Shown here: in pieces, positions 1-14,100 of the stretch
How the letters are laid out: each line of letters opens with the position of its first letter
How positions within the stretch are numbered: the first letter of the stretch is position 1
Origin: Asterochloris sp. CNOR1
Lineage: Eukaryota; Chlorophyta; Trebouxiophyceae; Trebouxiales; Trebouxiaceae
Direction of reading: 5' to 3'
Length of the DNA stretch: 64,000 nucleotides
Assembly (NCBI GenBank): GCA_963969365.1
Contig: OZ017751.1
Location: 2,418,001-2,482,000 of the forward strand
The notes under the pieces: model-generated
Databases searched by the model: none
The model's input: the letters and a program-made list of their open reading frames with translations, nothing else
Told to the model about the DNA's origin: nothing
Program-made: the position numbers and the translations under genes

Positions 1-24
1 CCAAGCAGGTAAGGTTGGGCAGGT

Positions 25-3000
25 TCAGCAGTGCTGGATTGCCTGGTGGAAATCTGCTGCTGCAGGCCAGGCAGCCGGGGACCCCACCGCTCTGGCTGCC
101 AGCAGCGACGCTCCGGACCCTGGGCGTGCCAAGACATAATCGGCCGTCTGGCGGCGGTTTTCAGCCGCCAGCACAGCAGCGCGGGGGGAGCTGGCGGCCC
201 TGTGCACAGAGGCCGCAGCAGCCGGGGAGTCAAAGGGGTTGGCAGGTGCCAGCAGATGCTGGTGGCTGGTTGGGGAGGGAGGGGCCAGCGGCGAGGTCTG
301 CTCAACGGCGCGCTGGCCAGGGCTCCCGCTGCCGCCGCGGGGCTGCGGGGTGCCCCTGTGCTCCCCTCTGCTGTGCTCGCTGGCGGTCGTGGCGCCGGGG
401 GCAGCAGAGGCCCTCAGGCTATCACCAGGGACATGGCTGAGGGTGGCCCGCAGCAGCACAGCAGGCCCCAGTTCGCTCCCGGGGGGCGGGCTACTGATGC
501 TGCGGGGCGGGGCCAGCGGCAGGCTGCCCTGCCTGCGCAGTCCATCCTGCAGGCAGCGCAGCGATGACAGCGTCAGACATTGTGAGCATGGGACTGCGAA
601 AGACCGCGCAGTCAGTTGACATTGCAGCACTGCGCTGGAGTCATCCAGCAGCAGGCAAGCCCCGGTGCGGAGCACGAGTGCATGGCTTCATGGTCAGGCA
701 TCAGCACTGGGGGGCACCTGCAGACAGAGCGTCAGCATGACAGCACAGGACCTGCCGACGGTGACCACACCGGCTGGCTGCAGACTGCTCCCTGCAGATG
801 CATCTCGCCCCCCCTCACACAGGCGTGCGAGGGGCAAGTCGACATGACGGCACACGCACCTGTTGGGCTGTGGACTCCTCCTTCCCCAACTGCATCTCGT
901 GCAGGCCCTCGAACAGGCGCTTGAGAGGAAACTTCCTGTCCTCCTCATACGGGGGCAGCAGCATCCCGCTGGGGCGCTTCTGCCCCAGCAGGCCAGCCCC
1001 TGGCGTCCTGTCCCACCCCGCCTCAGCTGCACTGCCTGCCTCGGCAGCGATCATTCCCCCTGCATCGTCGCCAGGCAGACCATCCCGAGCAAGGCTGGGG
1101 GGGCAAGTGGCCACAGAGGCCATGCTGGGAGCGGGGGAGCCTGGAGTGCCGTCTGCTGAGTTGCGCCCGCCAGGCTGGGGGCTGTACCAGTGGGGCTGCT
1201 GGAGCCCTGGGCGCATCAGGCTGTGCGCTGAGGAGGGCCGCACGGGCACGATGCGCAGGGAGGAGGGCGGCTCAGAGGACAGCATGTCGGCCAGCGACTG
1301 GGACCGCCCATGGCTGGTGGAGTCTCTGCTCTGCGGGCTGGCAGCGCGCTGCTGCTCCTCACCAAAACTGTCCCTGCAGGCAAGGGGAACGCGTCAGAGC
1401 AGGCTGGAAGGCAGCAAGGCAGGGTCAACCTCCTGACAAAAGTGGTAGCACCACCCAGCGCAGGGGAACACTTCAGAGCTGGCTGGACAGTAGCAAGGCG
1501 GGGTCAATCTCCCCCCTAAGGCGACTGGTAGCACCAGCCGGAGCTAGGCAGCGTGGACAGCGTGTAAGGGCAGCTGCAGCTCCCTGCTTTACATGCACAA
1601 GAGTGTCATGCACAAGAGTGTCAGGCAAACTGAGGGAAGTGTGACGTGATGAGGGCCGCAGGCCTGCTACAGGTCAACACCTTGTAGCACTCGCCACATC
1701 AAGCTGCTAGGGCTTACCTGGATGCAGGGTGCACCACCACAGGGCTGTCAAACTGCCCAGAAGCAGACCCAGACCCTTGCAGCGATGGTAGGGTGCCACT
1801 GCCATGGGCGCCACTGCCGTGCTCAGCCAGCGCTGAGCTCCCATCATCTGCTGCCTCCTCCCCATCCTGAGCCCTGCAACCAGACAGGCAAAGTCATGAG
1901 AAGCTCCCTTGAAGAGTGAAAGGTTGTGAGCTTCATGTGCTGCTGAAGCTGCAGCAGACAGCAGTGCCGTCCCTCGCCACCCCTTGCTGACTATGCTGAG
2001 CATGAGGAGCTAACAGCAAGCTGCCTACAGGGAACCTACCAGGCAGAGTCCCAATAGCAGTAAGCAGAGGCCTCTGTGCAAGCTGTGCAGAGCCTGTTGA
2101 AAGCCCAGGAACGGTGCGCATTCTGTGCCATCAGCGTCCAGCCCGCCTAGCACAGCTGCCTGCCCTGCATGGCCGGTGCCTGGGCACTTCCAAGCATCAC
2201 TGAACAAAGCCACAGGTGCCAGCAGAGGACCTGCCTCATGTCTAGCAGTGGTGCCTGGCCGGTGAGCTGTGTGATCTCAGCCTTGATGGCTGCAGCAATG
2301 GCCTTGGCGTCCTCAGCTGACAGGGACAGGTCCTCCACCATCTCAGAGGCCACACTCATGGCCGTGTCCGCACTCATGTCAAACTCAAAGCGCACCGTCT
2401 TGGAGGGCCCTGCAAAAGAGGCAAGCTGCGCTCAGCATGTGCCTGAGCCAGCAGCCAAAGCACTGGTACATGCTGCATTGTCATGTGGATTGGACAAGGG
2501 GGTGAGGACAGACCCTCAGTTGTGACAGCCAGCTATGCTGCGCACTGGCATGGGACGTCTATCGAACAGGCAAAGGCGTGCAGCTCCCTGGGTTTAACAG
2601 CTGCCAGATACCACAGGGATGCACAGCAAAGATGCTCTAGCGCAGGAGAAACCACGAGTGTCCCGTCCTAGGCGATGCTGAATGTTTACTGCCTTCGGTC
2701 AGACCAGCAGGCATACAGTCCTACTCACCTGAGGGTGCTGGATCTGCTTGCAAGGACCATACTGCTGCCATTGATCATAGCCAAGAGACGCACAGACACA
2801 TACACCTTGGCACAAAGCAGTTTCTCAGACCCATGCATCCATCAGCCCCCTGTGGAGTTGCAGCTAGAACTGCACCTGGGCATCAGCATCATGCATTCCA
2901 CACATAAGGTCCATGCAACGTGGTGCAGACCTGGGTAGCTCACAGCCGCACCCACCTTCGGGCTGCTGGATGCGCAGATGCAGGTTGAGCTTCTCATCGT

Positions 3001-6000
3001 CCTGCCCCTCACCCCCTGAGGCCAGCTTGCCCAGCACCTTGAATTGGCGGTCGCTGATGACAGTGGAGTCCACAACTGTGCCACCCACCATGCTGCCAGC
3101 ATCCCCAAAGGCGCTGCCGCCACCGTCGCTGAGCACCTGCAGACGCAGCGCCACAAGGGTTGGGGACAGGTGACGCCTACCTCACGAGCTTGCATTACAC
3201 CGCCGCTTGCGCGCAGTCCTGGAGCCGCAGCTGCCAGAAGGATCGCTGCCTAGCAGGTCAACCCTGATGCAACAGAGATGGAGTCAACTAATTGCAGCCA
3301 GCACAGCACCTCATGCACCAACCCAGCCCTGCAGCCGCACAGGGGTCTGCCAGCAACACAGGACCCCGTCATCACCTCTGCCATGGTGACCAGGGAGTCT
3401 GCCACAACAGCAGTGCTCTCTGCCTGCTCCATGGGCACAACGTGAGAGGCGTGGCTGGACAGGCCACCCTCACTGTGCTCTGACACGGCATCATGCATGT
3501 CCTCAGAGCTGCGTCTCTGAGAGGACTGCACCGAGGAGTCTGGGGGTGGGTTGGACCGCGGGGACCAAGCACCTGCAGAGGGAGTTATGTGAACCCTCAG
3601 GACTCAGCCTGTCATGCAGATCAGCCTGTGCAAAAGTGTGCAGGGAAGCGCCTTGAGGTGATAAGTTGCGGCCCAAGAGCCCCCTTGCGCTTGTGTCTTC
3701 AGCCCCGCAATCTGCTTTGTGGTCTCACCTTCGGATGAGCCGGCTACCACTGAGGCTGGCCGTGACGTCCCCAGCTGGGAGGGCGGGCGCTGCCCATGCT
3801 GCACCTGCGGCGTTGGAGGCTGCTGCGTGGGAGACAGGGGCTGACTCCGCGTGTCAGCGCTCACGTGCAGCAGCCCCTGGGGGTGCTGCTCGGCCCCCTG
3901 CTGCGCAGCATGGGGCTCCTTGTGCAGACGGCCCTCTGGCCCTCCGCGCTCCTGCTCCCCGCTGGCCCTGGCTGAGCCAGGCTGCTGCTTGGGCTTAGCT
4001 GCCAGCTGCTCCCGCGCATCTGAGGCATGGTGCACCAGGTCTGCCTCATCTGAGGAGGCAGTACGGCTTGCACCATGCTCGCTGGTGGTGGCGCTGCTGC
4101 ACTCCCGAAGCTCAGCTGAGAGGTTCTCCAGGTTGGCCCCTGCAGGCAGAGCAACAGGGATCAGTTGCAGACAGGTGCAGTAAAGGCACCTGACAATGTT
4201 GCCAGGATCTACAGGCTATAAGTCTTTGAGTTGGTGCTGTCGCTACCAGTGAGACTCCCTGATGCACTCTTCTTCGCAGGTGCAAGCCAGTGTTGGTGGT
4301 GGATGGCTCAGGGCCAATTTGTAAAGGACATTGCTGACACGTACATGAGACGGCGCAACAGTGCCCGTCAACATTCAGCATGTCCATGCCAGGCAATGAC
4401 CTGGGTGGGGCTGCCCCAGGTTGACTTCTCTGTACGACCTGGCGCCGCTCAGAAGCGACTTGAGATTGATGGCTCTGTACAGTCTGGCGCTGCTCTTTGT
4501 AAGCAGCAGCCAGTGAGGTGTACCTGCCAGCGCCTCCTCCCTCAGCCTGCATACTCCCTTCTCGCGTCGGATGGTCTCAAAGTAGGGATGCTTCAGCAGC
4601 TGACGCGAGCGGGGGCGCTCATTGCGGGGGGAGATGCAGACATTGATGAACTCGGCAAGGTCCCTGTCGGGGACCTTCTGCAGGCCTGATGGGCGCACAC
4701 CCTGTGCAGAAGCAGTCAGCAAATTAGGCAAAGACTTCCTGCTGTCATGGGCATGCAAGGACCCGTGTTGCAGCCTGTCAGCAAGCCAATAGGGGGCAAC
4801 AACCAGCAGTGCAACCAGACATATGAGCAAGCACTTGCTCCAATGATGGGACCTTTCTGTAGATATGAGTGGCACACATTCTGCACATCAGCCAGGCCCC
4901 CTGGTACTTGTCAATCGCCAAGGACTCAGCCCTAAGCTGAGGCCAGCTGGGACGTGCTCTGCAAGCCCAAGGGTTCTGCCATACAAAGCAGGCTGCAGCA
5001 GCGCCTGTCTGACATGATAGACAAGGCTGTCATTGCTCGGCCGACAGGATGAGCGCAGAGCGACTCAAGCAGTCTGCAACAGCTGCCTGGCAGTTGCCAT
5101 CTGCCAGCACACGTATCTCAGCTGACTGCAACATGCCGCAGCACCCCATCCTCGCAGGGGCTGCCCCAGATCAGATGCAACACCTCCTAGCAGCGGCATT
5201 CGACTCACTAGCGTGACCTTGCGGTATATCTGAGCTGCATTCCTGCACTCGCTGTAGGGGTACTCCAGCGTGGCCAGCTCCAGCAGGCACATGCCAAAGG
5301 AGTACACGTCCACACGGTCATCGTACTCCTCATCATACAGCTCAGGAGCCATAAACTCAGGCGTGCCTGCGCAGGAGGAGGCATGTTGGTGTCCAGGCAT
5401 TAGGCAGAGGAGGCCACCAAGCCTGCACATGGGTTGCTCTGGCTTGATGAACTTGGGCCTGACTGCCTTCCCAGCTGAAAGCTGCTGGGGTGCACAGTCT
5501 GACCATCCTGAAGCAAGCATGCCCTAGGACTGCATGCCTCTGCTGCGTTGACACTGTGAACAAGTAGCTTGTGACACTGCCTGGGCACATCACCCTGAGG
5601 CCACGATTCTGCACACTGCTGATATTAAGAGATGGCAGTGCAGTTTTGAGGGCCCCACTGTGCCTCAAGGCCACAACCAATTCACCTCTCGCAACCTTTG
5701 AACTTCTTGTATGAAAACAGGAAGAGGCTGACGAGCACAACCACAACAGCGGCTAGAGCAGCAGTCAGCGGCCAGTGCAGCCCCGTTGGGGGCCTACGCT
5801 GACCCATGCCAGCCAGCAGTTGGGAGTGCAAGCCAGCTGCCTGGCAGCTGTCTTCTCTCCCTCAATCCCTCAGCAGGCAGCCTGCGCACCTAACACGCTC
5901 TGCGGCGCAGTTCTGCCCCGTAGTAGAGTGGCCAACCCCAGGTCCCCAATCTTTACCACGCCCTCACCGCCATTGATGAAGATGTTGTCAGATTTCAGGT

Positions 6001-6972
6001 CCCTGCAGGTGCAGCCAGGCAGACTGGTGAGGCCTGCCCCAGGCTGCACAAGCTGACTGTATTGGAATCAAGCCATGCAAGATGGGGGTTTTCTACTGCT
6101 GTCAGGCCCTTGAAGGCAGGAGCCTGCACGGCTCACCTGTGGATGATGGAGGGCTCATGGCCATGCAGGTAAACAAGGCCGCACAAGATCTGCCATGCCC
6201 AGTGCTTGAGCACCTCTGAGTCGATGTGCTTGTGGCGTTTCCGGTATCTGCAGGGGGGATCACAGGAGTCTCAGGGAGTTGCATGCAGAGGTGCAGCTTG
6301 GTGCAATCTGCCATGATCTGCAGGCTTCATGACAACAGCCAGCAACTTCATGTGCCTGTCCTGGACTTCCCCAATGGGGGAATCATCATGAGTGAGCCAG
6401 CCAGCAGGTGCGATTTGATACATCTGGTAGCTAGGGGCAGGCTGACAAGGCTGCCCAGCCAAGACACATCTCGTCATGCTCCCCAACCCCCTCCCACGCC
6501 TTGGCAGACTCACTGGCGCAGAGTGCCGCTGGTGAACAGCTCAGTGATGAAGTTGACACTGTACGTCTTCTGGTCCAGCCAGGAGTCGTGAAATGTCATA
6601 ATGTTTTTGTGCTTGAGCTGCTTGAGCACACGGATCTCTGCAAACAAACGATCCCGCTCCTCCTTGCTGGTGACCAGCTCGCTCACGCGGACCTGGTTCC
6701 AGGCCACTTCAATGCCCTCCTCTTCATCAAAGCCCTTGTAGACTGTCTTGAAGGCACCTCGCCCCAGAACCTGATCAAACTGCAGGCAGGGCACGGCAGA
6801 GGGTTGGTCAGACACGCTGCCGGCACCACATGTGCAGGCTTGGGGGGGTGGGCGGGGAAAGGCGGCTCACTCTGGAATAGCGCCCTGTGGGATCTGTTTC
6901 CACTACATCAGGGCTCTGGTCCTCGTCGGGAGGCTCGTGGGCCTCCTGCTCCAGCTCATCATCAGAGTCCAT
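25..6972 (-). CDS. WNK-family serine/threonine protein kinase
   Basis: Protein kinase of the with-no-lysine class, which in plants and animals signals ion and osmotic stress. My 13-exon model (6871-6972, 6514-6779, 6137-6247, 5890-6002, 5209-5366, 4524-4701, 3729-4139, 3376-3572, 2956-3136, 2235-2409, 1718-1873, 860-1373, 25-546) is in frame and gives 1027 residues. The kinase domain is residues 35-270. The catalytic lysine sits in the glycine loop ([10 protein letters not shown]45), and the usual subdomain II lysine is Asn62 (EVAWNQV), which defines WNKs. HRD is at 159-161 and DLG at 180-182. An OSR1_C/PF2-like domain follows across exons 9-10 (LNLHLRI, then [19 protein letters not shown]). 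The tail is Ser/Pro/Gln-rich and disordered. The donor of exon 10 (AG|GCAGGT) is a tentative GC donor. ATG at 6972 is chosen because it directly precedes an acidic leader; an in-frame ATG also exists at 7065. Identity is certain; tail exon borders are less so. Confidence 0.9.
1380..1540. repeat. Two-copy tandem repeat in WNK intron
   Basis: Two diverged copies of a unit of about 80 bp, roughly 1380-1456 and 1459-1540. Both contain AGGGGAAC, then a conserved stretch ending in GCAAGGC(A/G)GGGTCAA, and finish with TGGTAGCACCA. They lie in the intron just upstream, in gene direction, of the large exon at 860-1373. Confidence 0.7.
1592..1621. repeat. 15-bp perfect tandem duplication
   Basis: CATGCACAAGAGTGT occurs twice back to back in a WNK intron. 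Confidence 0.85.
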
Positions 6973-8162
6973 GGCTCCGTCAAGCACCTCCAGGGGAAGC
7001 CTGAAAATGCCTGATAGTCTGCCTGGGATCCGGCGCCTGGCTGACTGCAGGTGCCTGCCTGGCACCTGAGGCTGCTGAGCTGCTCAGCCGCCCCCCCTAG
7101 GTAAGTGTCATTGATGGCTGCTGTGCCCAACCGCCCTGCTGGGGCCTGGCAGGCACAGCAATTGCTCACTGGAAGCAGGCAGGGCACAAGGCCCACAGCC
7201 TGCGTGAGCACCACCTAGCGTGATAGTCAGACCAGCAACGACTGTGCACTTCAAGCAGGTCTTGCACGCCGTGAGGCGGAGGGTGCCCGCGGGGCGGCTT
7301 TTGGGCTATGAGCATGCAGATTGCTATGCGACTTTATTGTTTTTTTGTTACGCAGGCAGAGGGAAGCTGGCAGCAACGTCACATAGCAACGCTGCTCGTG
7401 TGCAGTTCGGGCTGGGCAGCAGCCGTTTGGTCCGAGAAGAGGTCGAGGCTTGTGGGTCCACGCGTGAAACCTCCTGTGATTAGCCAGGCGGATCATGGTT
7501 TAGATGTTGGGATCTCCTTGGGACACTGCTGAGGTGGTGGAAGTCTTCTGCGGCCACTTTGTGATGAGTGCATTTTCTTCATTGCAGAGGTCAGCCAATC
7601 ATGGCTTGCTCATGTCTGTTCTGGTGCCTGCATGATCCTGGCTGGTGCTGGGGACAGCCTTCAGAGCTGTTGAAGGCGAGAGTCTCAGAGGTTCGATCCC
7701 TCCTTGCGGGCGGTCTGTGATGGGCTGGCAGCTTGCCTGTGTGGGATTTGCCAGGATGTGCAACACAGGCACCAGTTGATGATGAAAATAACTTGTTGGG
7801 CTGCTCATTGGGATGAGGACTGGGGGCAGCTACTGGGGCTGTGGTGAGGCAAACATGCATTTCACCTTGTGACTTGTTGTGCACATGTGTGAGCAGCTGG
7901 GGGGCTGCCAGCTGCTCTGCGTTTAGGCAAGAATGTTGCGGCAATCAAGCAGGATCATTTGGTGTAGTCACGGGGCTGCCTGACGATTTGGGTGGCTGCC
8001 ATGCTTGCTGATGTGGACACTTGATGCATCACTGACTGCTGACTGAAGAGTGATTGATGGTGGGCTTGAACATCAGACAACTGCATTCACAATGAGCAGT
8101 GAAGTTCCACACAGTAGAGCCTTTCTGCGATCCTCAGCGGCATGCACTGGGCTCACCTGGTG
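6973..8162. other. Intergenic: WNK upstream region and 3' end of the long gene
   Basis: No recognised protein. The part next to the WNK start should hold its promoter and 5' UTR. The distal part (about 7590-8160) probably contains the last exon or exons of the upstream minus-strand gene, because the exon at about 8163-8231 ends in a good donor (CACCAG|GTGAGC) with no stop. I could not fix the terminal exon. A T-rich stretch occurs near 7331-7349. Confidence 0.4.
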
Positions 8163-11100
8163 ACTCAGTTGTTGCTGCAGCTTGATCTTCTCCTTGGCAG
8201 CACGCCTGGGGTCCTCAACATGCAGCATCTGCATTGCACAAGCTCACAGCATCTGGGCAGTTAGGAGCAGGCATGCAGCGTGGAGCCTTGACAAACCTCA
8301 GACGCTGCCACACATTGAACGCATGTGGTTACAGGCATCTTCTGAGACCAGACCAGTCAGCTTCTGCACCACTACTCCTTATCATTTGTATTGCACACAA
8401 TCATCAAATCAAGTGAAGGGTGGAGCCCACCTGCACATCTAGCTCCTGCTGCTTGTGAGTGGCTTGCAGGGCCTCCTCAGTCTGCAGCATAGCGACAATG
8501 GCCCGCCGCCGGCTGGCCTGCCACTGCATGTTGAGAAGCCGAGCGGGCGCCCCCGACGTGACTTGTAGCATGCCGCCTGGATCCTTGTAGGGTGCAGCGC
8601 TGCTAACTGGTGTGGGGGGGTACATCTGCTGCAGGGCATCACAGCTGCTGGCAGGGGCGGCAGGCCCTGGGTCAGCAGTTCTGTGGGCGACCTCACGAAG
8701 GTGGCTGGGTCCTGCCAAGAATGCCAGGGTTCTAGCAGCTGTGACTCTCTCGCTGGCTGGATGGTGCATGGGCAGAAGGCTGGGCTGTGGCACCTGGAGG
8801 ACGCTGCCGGCGCTGCTGCGCCGCCGCCGTCTGTGCCGCCTGCCTGGCTCAGGCGATGGCGCCATCACAGCCATGTTGGCAGCTGCCTCGCTGGCGAACC
8901 TGGGCAGCCTCACGCGATTTGCACGAAATGCTGTAGTGTGATTTGCCTGTGGCAGCACATGACCCATCCTGGCCAGCCCTGCGCTCAGCGCCTCAGGTGC
9001 AGCCCCTGTGATGGCCTCAGGCTCCACAGGCATGTCCACTGGCCATGCCATTGGGCTGGCAACGTCACCAGACCCTCCCACCCCCTGAGGCGGTTCAGAT
9101 GTCATGCCCGCTGAGCGCGTGAAGAATCCTCGGTGCTGCTGCTTCTGCTGTGGCGCAGCTCCTGCCAGCTCTGCAGCTGCAAGCCTGTGCTGCAGGCTGG
9201 TGAACGGGGCCTGCACCCTGGGCTGCGCGGCTGCCCTGAGTGTGGCAGCGTCTGCATTCCACATGCCATCAAGCGTGCGGGGAGTGTAAGGCACCCTGGC
9301 GCCACCCTGCGGCCTCAGAGTGCTGGCAGCAGAGCCTGTGGCGTCTCTTAGACTATCTGTTGCGCTCTGAGGCCTTGTGGAGAGTGGCGAGCCTTCCAAA
9401 ATGCTGTCGCGCGCTCCCTGCTGCCTGGCAGACCCTCCTTGCCAACTGTTTGCGGTGGAAATCTTCACTGGGATGGAGTGGCCCAGACCTGCCTCTTTGT
9501 CTGCCAAGCCCGACTCCTGCTCCATGCTGCTGGTGCTTTCAGATTCTGAGCGGCTGCTGAAGCCTGACGCTGCTGAAGGGGCTCCTCCTGCATCCTGCTC
9601 TGTCTCATCCCAGGTCTGCTGGTGCCGAGGCCGGGCAGCCGCCAGCAGCACTGCCTCAAGCAGCTGGTCGGGTGTTGGAGGCTCGCCTGCTTGCACTCGC
9701 GGCCACTCTGCAGGCTGAGTGCTGCCACCTGAGCCATGGCCCCGGCTGGCGAGCTGCATGCTTCCCAGCAACACCTGCTGCTCTGCTGTGGCAGCCGCTG
9801 TCTCGCATGCCCCCAGCCCTTGCGCTACATGCACATTGCTGTCAGCCTGCCAGCCCCAGGCGGAGCGGAGCTTATCTCGTCCTGCAGGGCTGGCATGGCC
9901 CTCTGACCCCCGCTGCGCGACCCCTGACATCTGCCCCTCTGCAGGGCTGCCCTGTACCGCAGCATGCCGTGCCGCCAGCGCTGCCTGGTCGCTGCAACGT
10001 GTGGGGATGTGGCCGGCACGGATGCGCGGCCCCACACATGCAGCGTTGCTGAAGGCCAGGGTTGCTGCGGATCGGGTGGGGCCGGTCTCCAAGGCAGGCA
10101 CTGGCCTGCAGGGGCAAGAACCTTACGTAAGACAGCCTGAGGGACCCGGGCGATGTCACAGACATGCCGAAGTAGAGCAAGCCTGGGCCTCTGCCACGCT
10201 GGATAAGGCACAGAGCAGGATGGGAATGCAGACCTCAAGAGCAGGGCTGTCTCAGCAACACGTCTGGCATGGGAATGCTGCCCTGAATCTTTGCAAAATA
10301 CGTTCTCACTTTTGGCTGGCAGGCCTGCTTCCCAACTTGCCATGCAGGGCCGTAGCCCTCTTCTCAGCCTGCCGCCTCAGTGTCAGCTTCTGCTGAAGAG
10401 CCTCTCCCTTCATCTGCTCACGCTTCTCCCGGATGGCCCATGCTTCAGCAGGATGCACAAACATGTGGTTCAGCCACTGAATGGTGCTGGGCTCAGCAGG
10501 TGCAGGCCACTTGCTCTTGGTGGCTGGCAAGAAAAGGGCCACAGTGTGGTCTGGACCACCTTACAGACTAATGGGTTGGCCGATGCTATTGCACAGGCTT
10601 GAGAACTCCAGAGATGTCATGGGCACCCTCTTTGCAGCTTGCACGGGTTGTGGCCTTAGCTGGCCAGATGCACACACCTTAGAGGATGCACATGCCCACT
10701 GCTGTCACCTGCTGCTGCATCACAGCCGCATGTTAGGGCCCACGCCTAAAGCCAGCAGACAGGTCACATGGCCCATGCCCAGCAACAGCAGACTCATCCT
10801 GCAGGTTCCTTGACCAGCGCCAGCAGCGTGGCCTGCGCCACACCCTGAGCAAAGCACTAAGAAGCAGTCAGACCCATCCCAGGTTGCCTGCTGCCCCCTC
10901 ACATGCTGCCAGCGCCTGCCGAGTGGCCTGCCTTATTTGCCAAGTGAGGCAGAAGTGACCTTGCTGCCTCCCCACATGCTGCCTGTGCAAGCAGGGTGGG
11001 TCGCTCTGTGCTGACAAGAGACGATCCAACAGCTGGTATGGAGGCAGCTCATGCTCAAGGGAGCCACCCCTGATCTCTAGTCTGCTGCCAGCCCTTGCAG

Positions 11101-14100
11101 TGTGGCTTGCTTCGTGTTCTCATGAAGTGAACCGAATGGCTGGTATGGAAGCTGCTCATGCTGAACAAAGCCTCTCCTGGCTGCTGCCAGCACTGGCAGT
11201 AAGAAGTGCTTGATGCTGACCTGCAGTGACCCCAGAGGCTGGTAGAAGCACTGCGATGCGCTCAAACAATGCACACCCCCTCAGGTCATGCTGAACGCCT
11301 GCTGACAGGGTGCCCCTCCTACCTGCTCCCAATGCCTGCAGCGTGGCCTGCTCTATGCGACCGCTGACCCTGGGCACACCGTCCGGCAGAGGCCCCTGCA
11401 GCCGCGCAGCCTTCAGTGCGGCCAGGTGGGCCAGCAGCGCCAGCAGTCGTGCGGACGGCCCCGCCCCATGGTACGCTGTGTCCAGCATCCAGGCCATGCA
11501 GCCGGCTGCCCCTGCAGGCGGCCTTGGTGCCCCCACGGTCCCTGCACCAGCACAAAGAAGCAGTCCAGCATGGCACAGCAGTCCTGGTCAGTATTGCATC
11601 TTTTTGTGATGGAATTCAGGGAGACCCATGTGGCAGCTGCCACCAGAAGTTGTGCGCAAGGTACCCTACTCATGCGATGGTTGGCCGTGAGCATGCTTGA
11701 GCACCCTGCCAGACCAAGCTCCCTCCCATGTCAGGAACAGTCTGCCACATCGAAAGCAGCTGTCAGGTGCGCACCTTGAATGGCCTCAGACTTGTCTGGC
11801 TCAGCATTGCCGCTGATGTAGCCAAGTGAGGTACCAAGGTGTACAGACGACCAACACTCCATGAGGCCAGCTGCCTCTGGCTCAGCGGCACGGGGGCAAG
11901 GCAGGTCTGCCACAATGGTGGTGCTGCCTTTCCTGGTTGCCCCCAAGTCTGCTGCAGAGCTGCGCTGGGGTTCTGGAGGCCACAGGCGCAGCTGTGGCGG
12001 CATGAGGTGCTTGACGCTGGCATAGACGTGGCGCAGCACCTCATGCTGGGTGATGCCTGCACAGCAATGGCATGTGCGCTCAGCAGGAGGATGCTAAGAG
12101 GCAACCATGCCTGACTGCACTTTGGGCGCATCAAGCCAACAAGAAGCCTCAGCAGCATGTGTATGCTGAAGCATTGCATGTGACTGCAAGAGCACATCCA
12201 TGAAATGGTCAGGAGCAGCGGGAGGGGTGGGGCGTTCACAGCCAAGGTTTCACTCTACAGAGGCCGCAGTCCGCATGCTGCAAGGGAGGACAAGCTCACC
12301 CTTCAAGGGCCCCTTGCGCCGGAACCTGCACTCCTGCAGGGCAGCCTGTGGCGGCTGCCCACACAGCGCATTCAGTGCCTCGCGCAGGCCCACAGGCTCG
12401 GTCTCCATTTTCCTCAACTTTGTCTTCAGGAAGGCCTGCACAATGAGTTGGCTTGCCGCCTGCATGTGGCACGCCATGCTCCCATCCATGCTAGTGCAGG
12501 CAGCGGGGTTCACAGAGGGAGATCATCTGCCTGTGTGATACATGCCATGCGTTCACTCCAACACCGTGCTAAATCCTGAGACACACATTTGTGCTGTTTG
12601 TCACAGGCGCTTTCAGCTGCCAGGCAGAGCTGCTGCAGCCAACAGGAAGCCTCAACACCACCTTGTGGTGAGTCTGAGTAGCCCCAGACATCGAGGAGGC
12701 AGTGGCACTGATCGCTGCAGTGGTGGCGGTCTCGGTGGGCTGCATGGCTGCTGGCTGCACTGCCCGCTGCACTTCGTCTCTGTCATCTGGCGCCGCCATT
12801 GGCACACCCAACACAGCCTCCATGCTGCCCTCTGAAGCTGACTCCTGGCTTGCACCCTGTAGCAAAGCAGACCCCTCCGCAGGCACAGCTGCTTGCTGTA
12901 CTGAGCACAGAGCCAGCTGCTTCTCTGGGCTGCCCTGCACAGGGTCATCTGCAAAGTGGGCCTTGAGGGCCACACGCACGCGGGCGCGGGCAAAGGACTT
13001 GAGCAGCATGGGAGCAATGCTGGCCTCTGCGCGAGATGCAGGCTGGTGGCCATGCGTGGCGGCAGCCTGCAAATCAGCTGCTGCATGGCGCTTGAAACTC
13101 TGGCGCAGTATGCTCCAACCGCGGCCGCAAGGAGCAGCCTCCTGGACTTGCAGCTGTGGGTAGATCCTTGTGACTGCGGGGCAGGACAGACACCAGTCGG
13201 CCGCCTGCACGCTGCCCCTTGGAAGTGTAGTTAGGGCAGAAGAAGTTCGCTGCATGTAGGGGATTGTCAGCTGACAGCAGTCACAGGCAACACTATGCTC
13301 TGTTGCACTGCTTGCAAGCTGAGCAACAACAGTCCTTTGTAGATAGCTTCGCAGGCCTGACTCTTGGGACCCCCCCATTTGTGTCTGAAAGCTGTCGAAG
13401 GCAGACATAACACCACTTCACCACTGCATCTCACACACCAGCGATGGCTGTGGGTGCGCTCTTTGGCCTGGGCTGCTGCATGGCCGCAGGGCGAGCCCCT
13501 GCACTGCTGGCACCCAGAGACGCATTGCTGTCACGCCTGAACACCTTGCGGGGGACTCTGCATGGGGAGCTGCTCCTGGGGGAGGGCTGACTGCTGCTGC
13601 TGCTGCGCCTGCCCGCGGTGTAGCCGCGCAGTGTGTTGAGAGGCAGGGCAGCCGCCCAGAAGGCATCGGACCCACCCACCTGCACAACAGGAGGCCAGCA
13701 ACTTGCACTGAGCCCATGACACGACACCACCTTTGTGTGCAGGAATTGCGCACGCACAGCCCCCAGCCTGACGGCAGGAAACTGCAGCTGCATGCAAGGA
13801 CAAGACGTGGCATGCAAATTCAAAGAGCAAGACTGGCTCAGGCCACACCTGGGAATCCTGAGAGGCCTGGCGCTCCAGCAGGTGCGTCGGCAGCAGCAGG
13901 GTGTGCAGCTTCCTACCCTGCCTCTCCATGTCGCCCAGCTGCTGCACAATCCTGCGCGTGGTCCCTAGCTGCTGCAAGTCGTCGCTTGACTCCAGGGCTT
14001 GCCCTGCTTGTCCCTGCCGCCAGGCCTCTGCTGACTCAGGCAGCCCAATCACATCTGGTCGGCCTCTGTGCATATGTTGCTGTGTCTCTGCACCGCTTGG

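Noticed and set aside
7675-7705. tRNA T-arm-like word GGTTCGATCCC
   Set aside because: No acceptor stem, D-arm or anticodon arm could be paired in the flanking 80 bases on either strand.
8683-10396. Long plus-strand open frames opposite the large exon at 8436-10110
   Set aside because: The minus strand has the longer frame and clear splice sites joined to it; the plus frames are its shadows.
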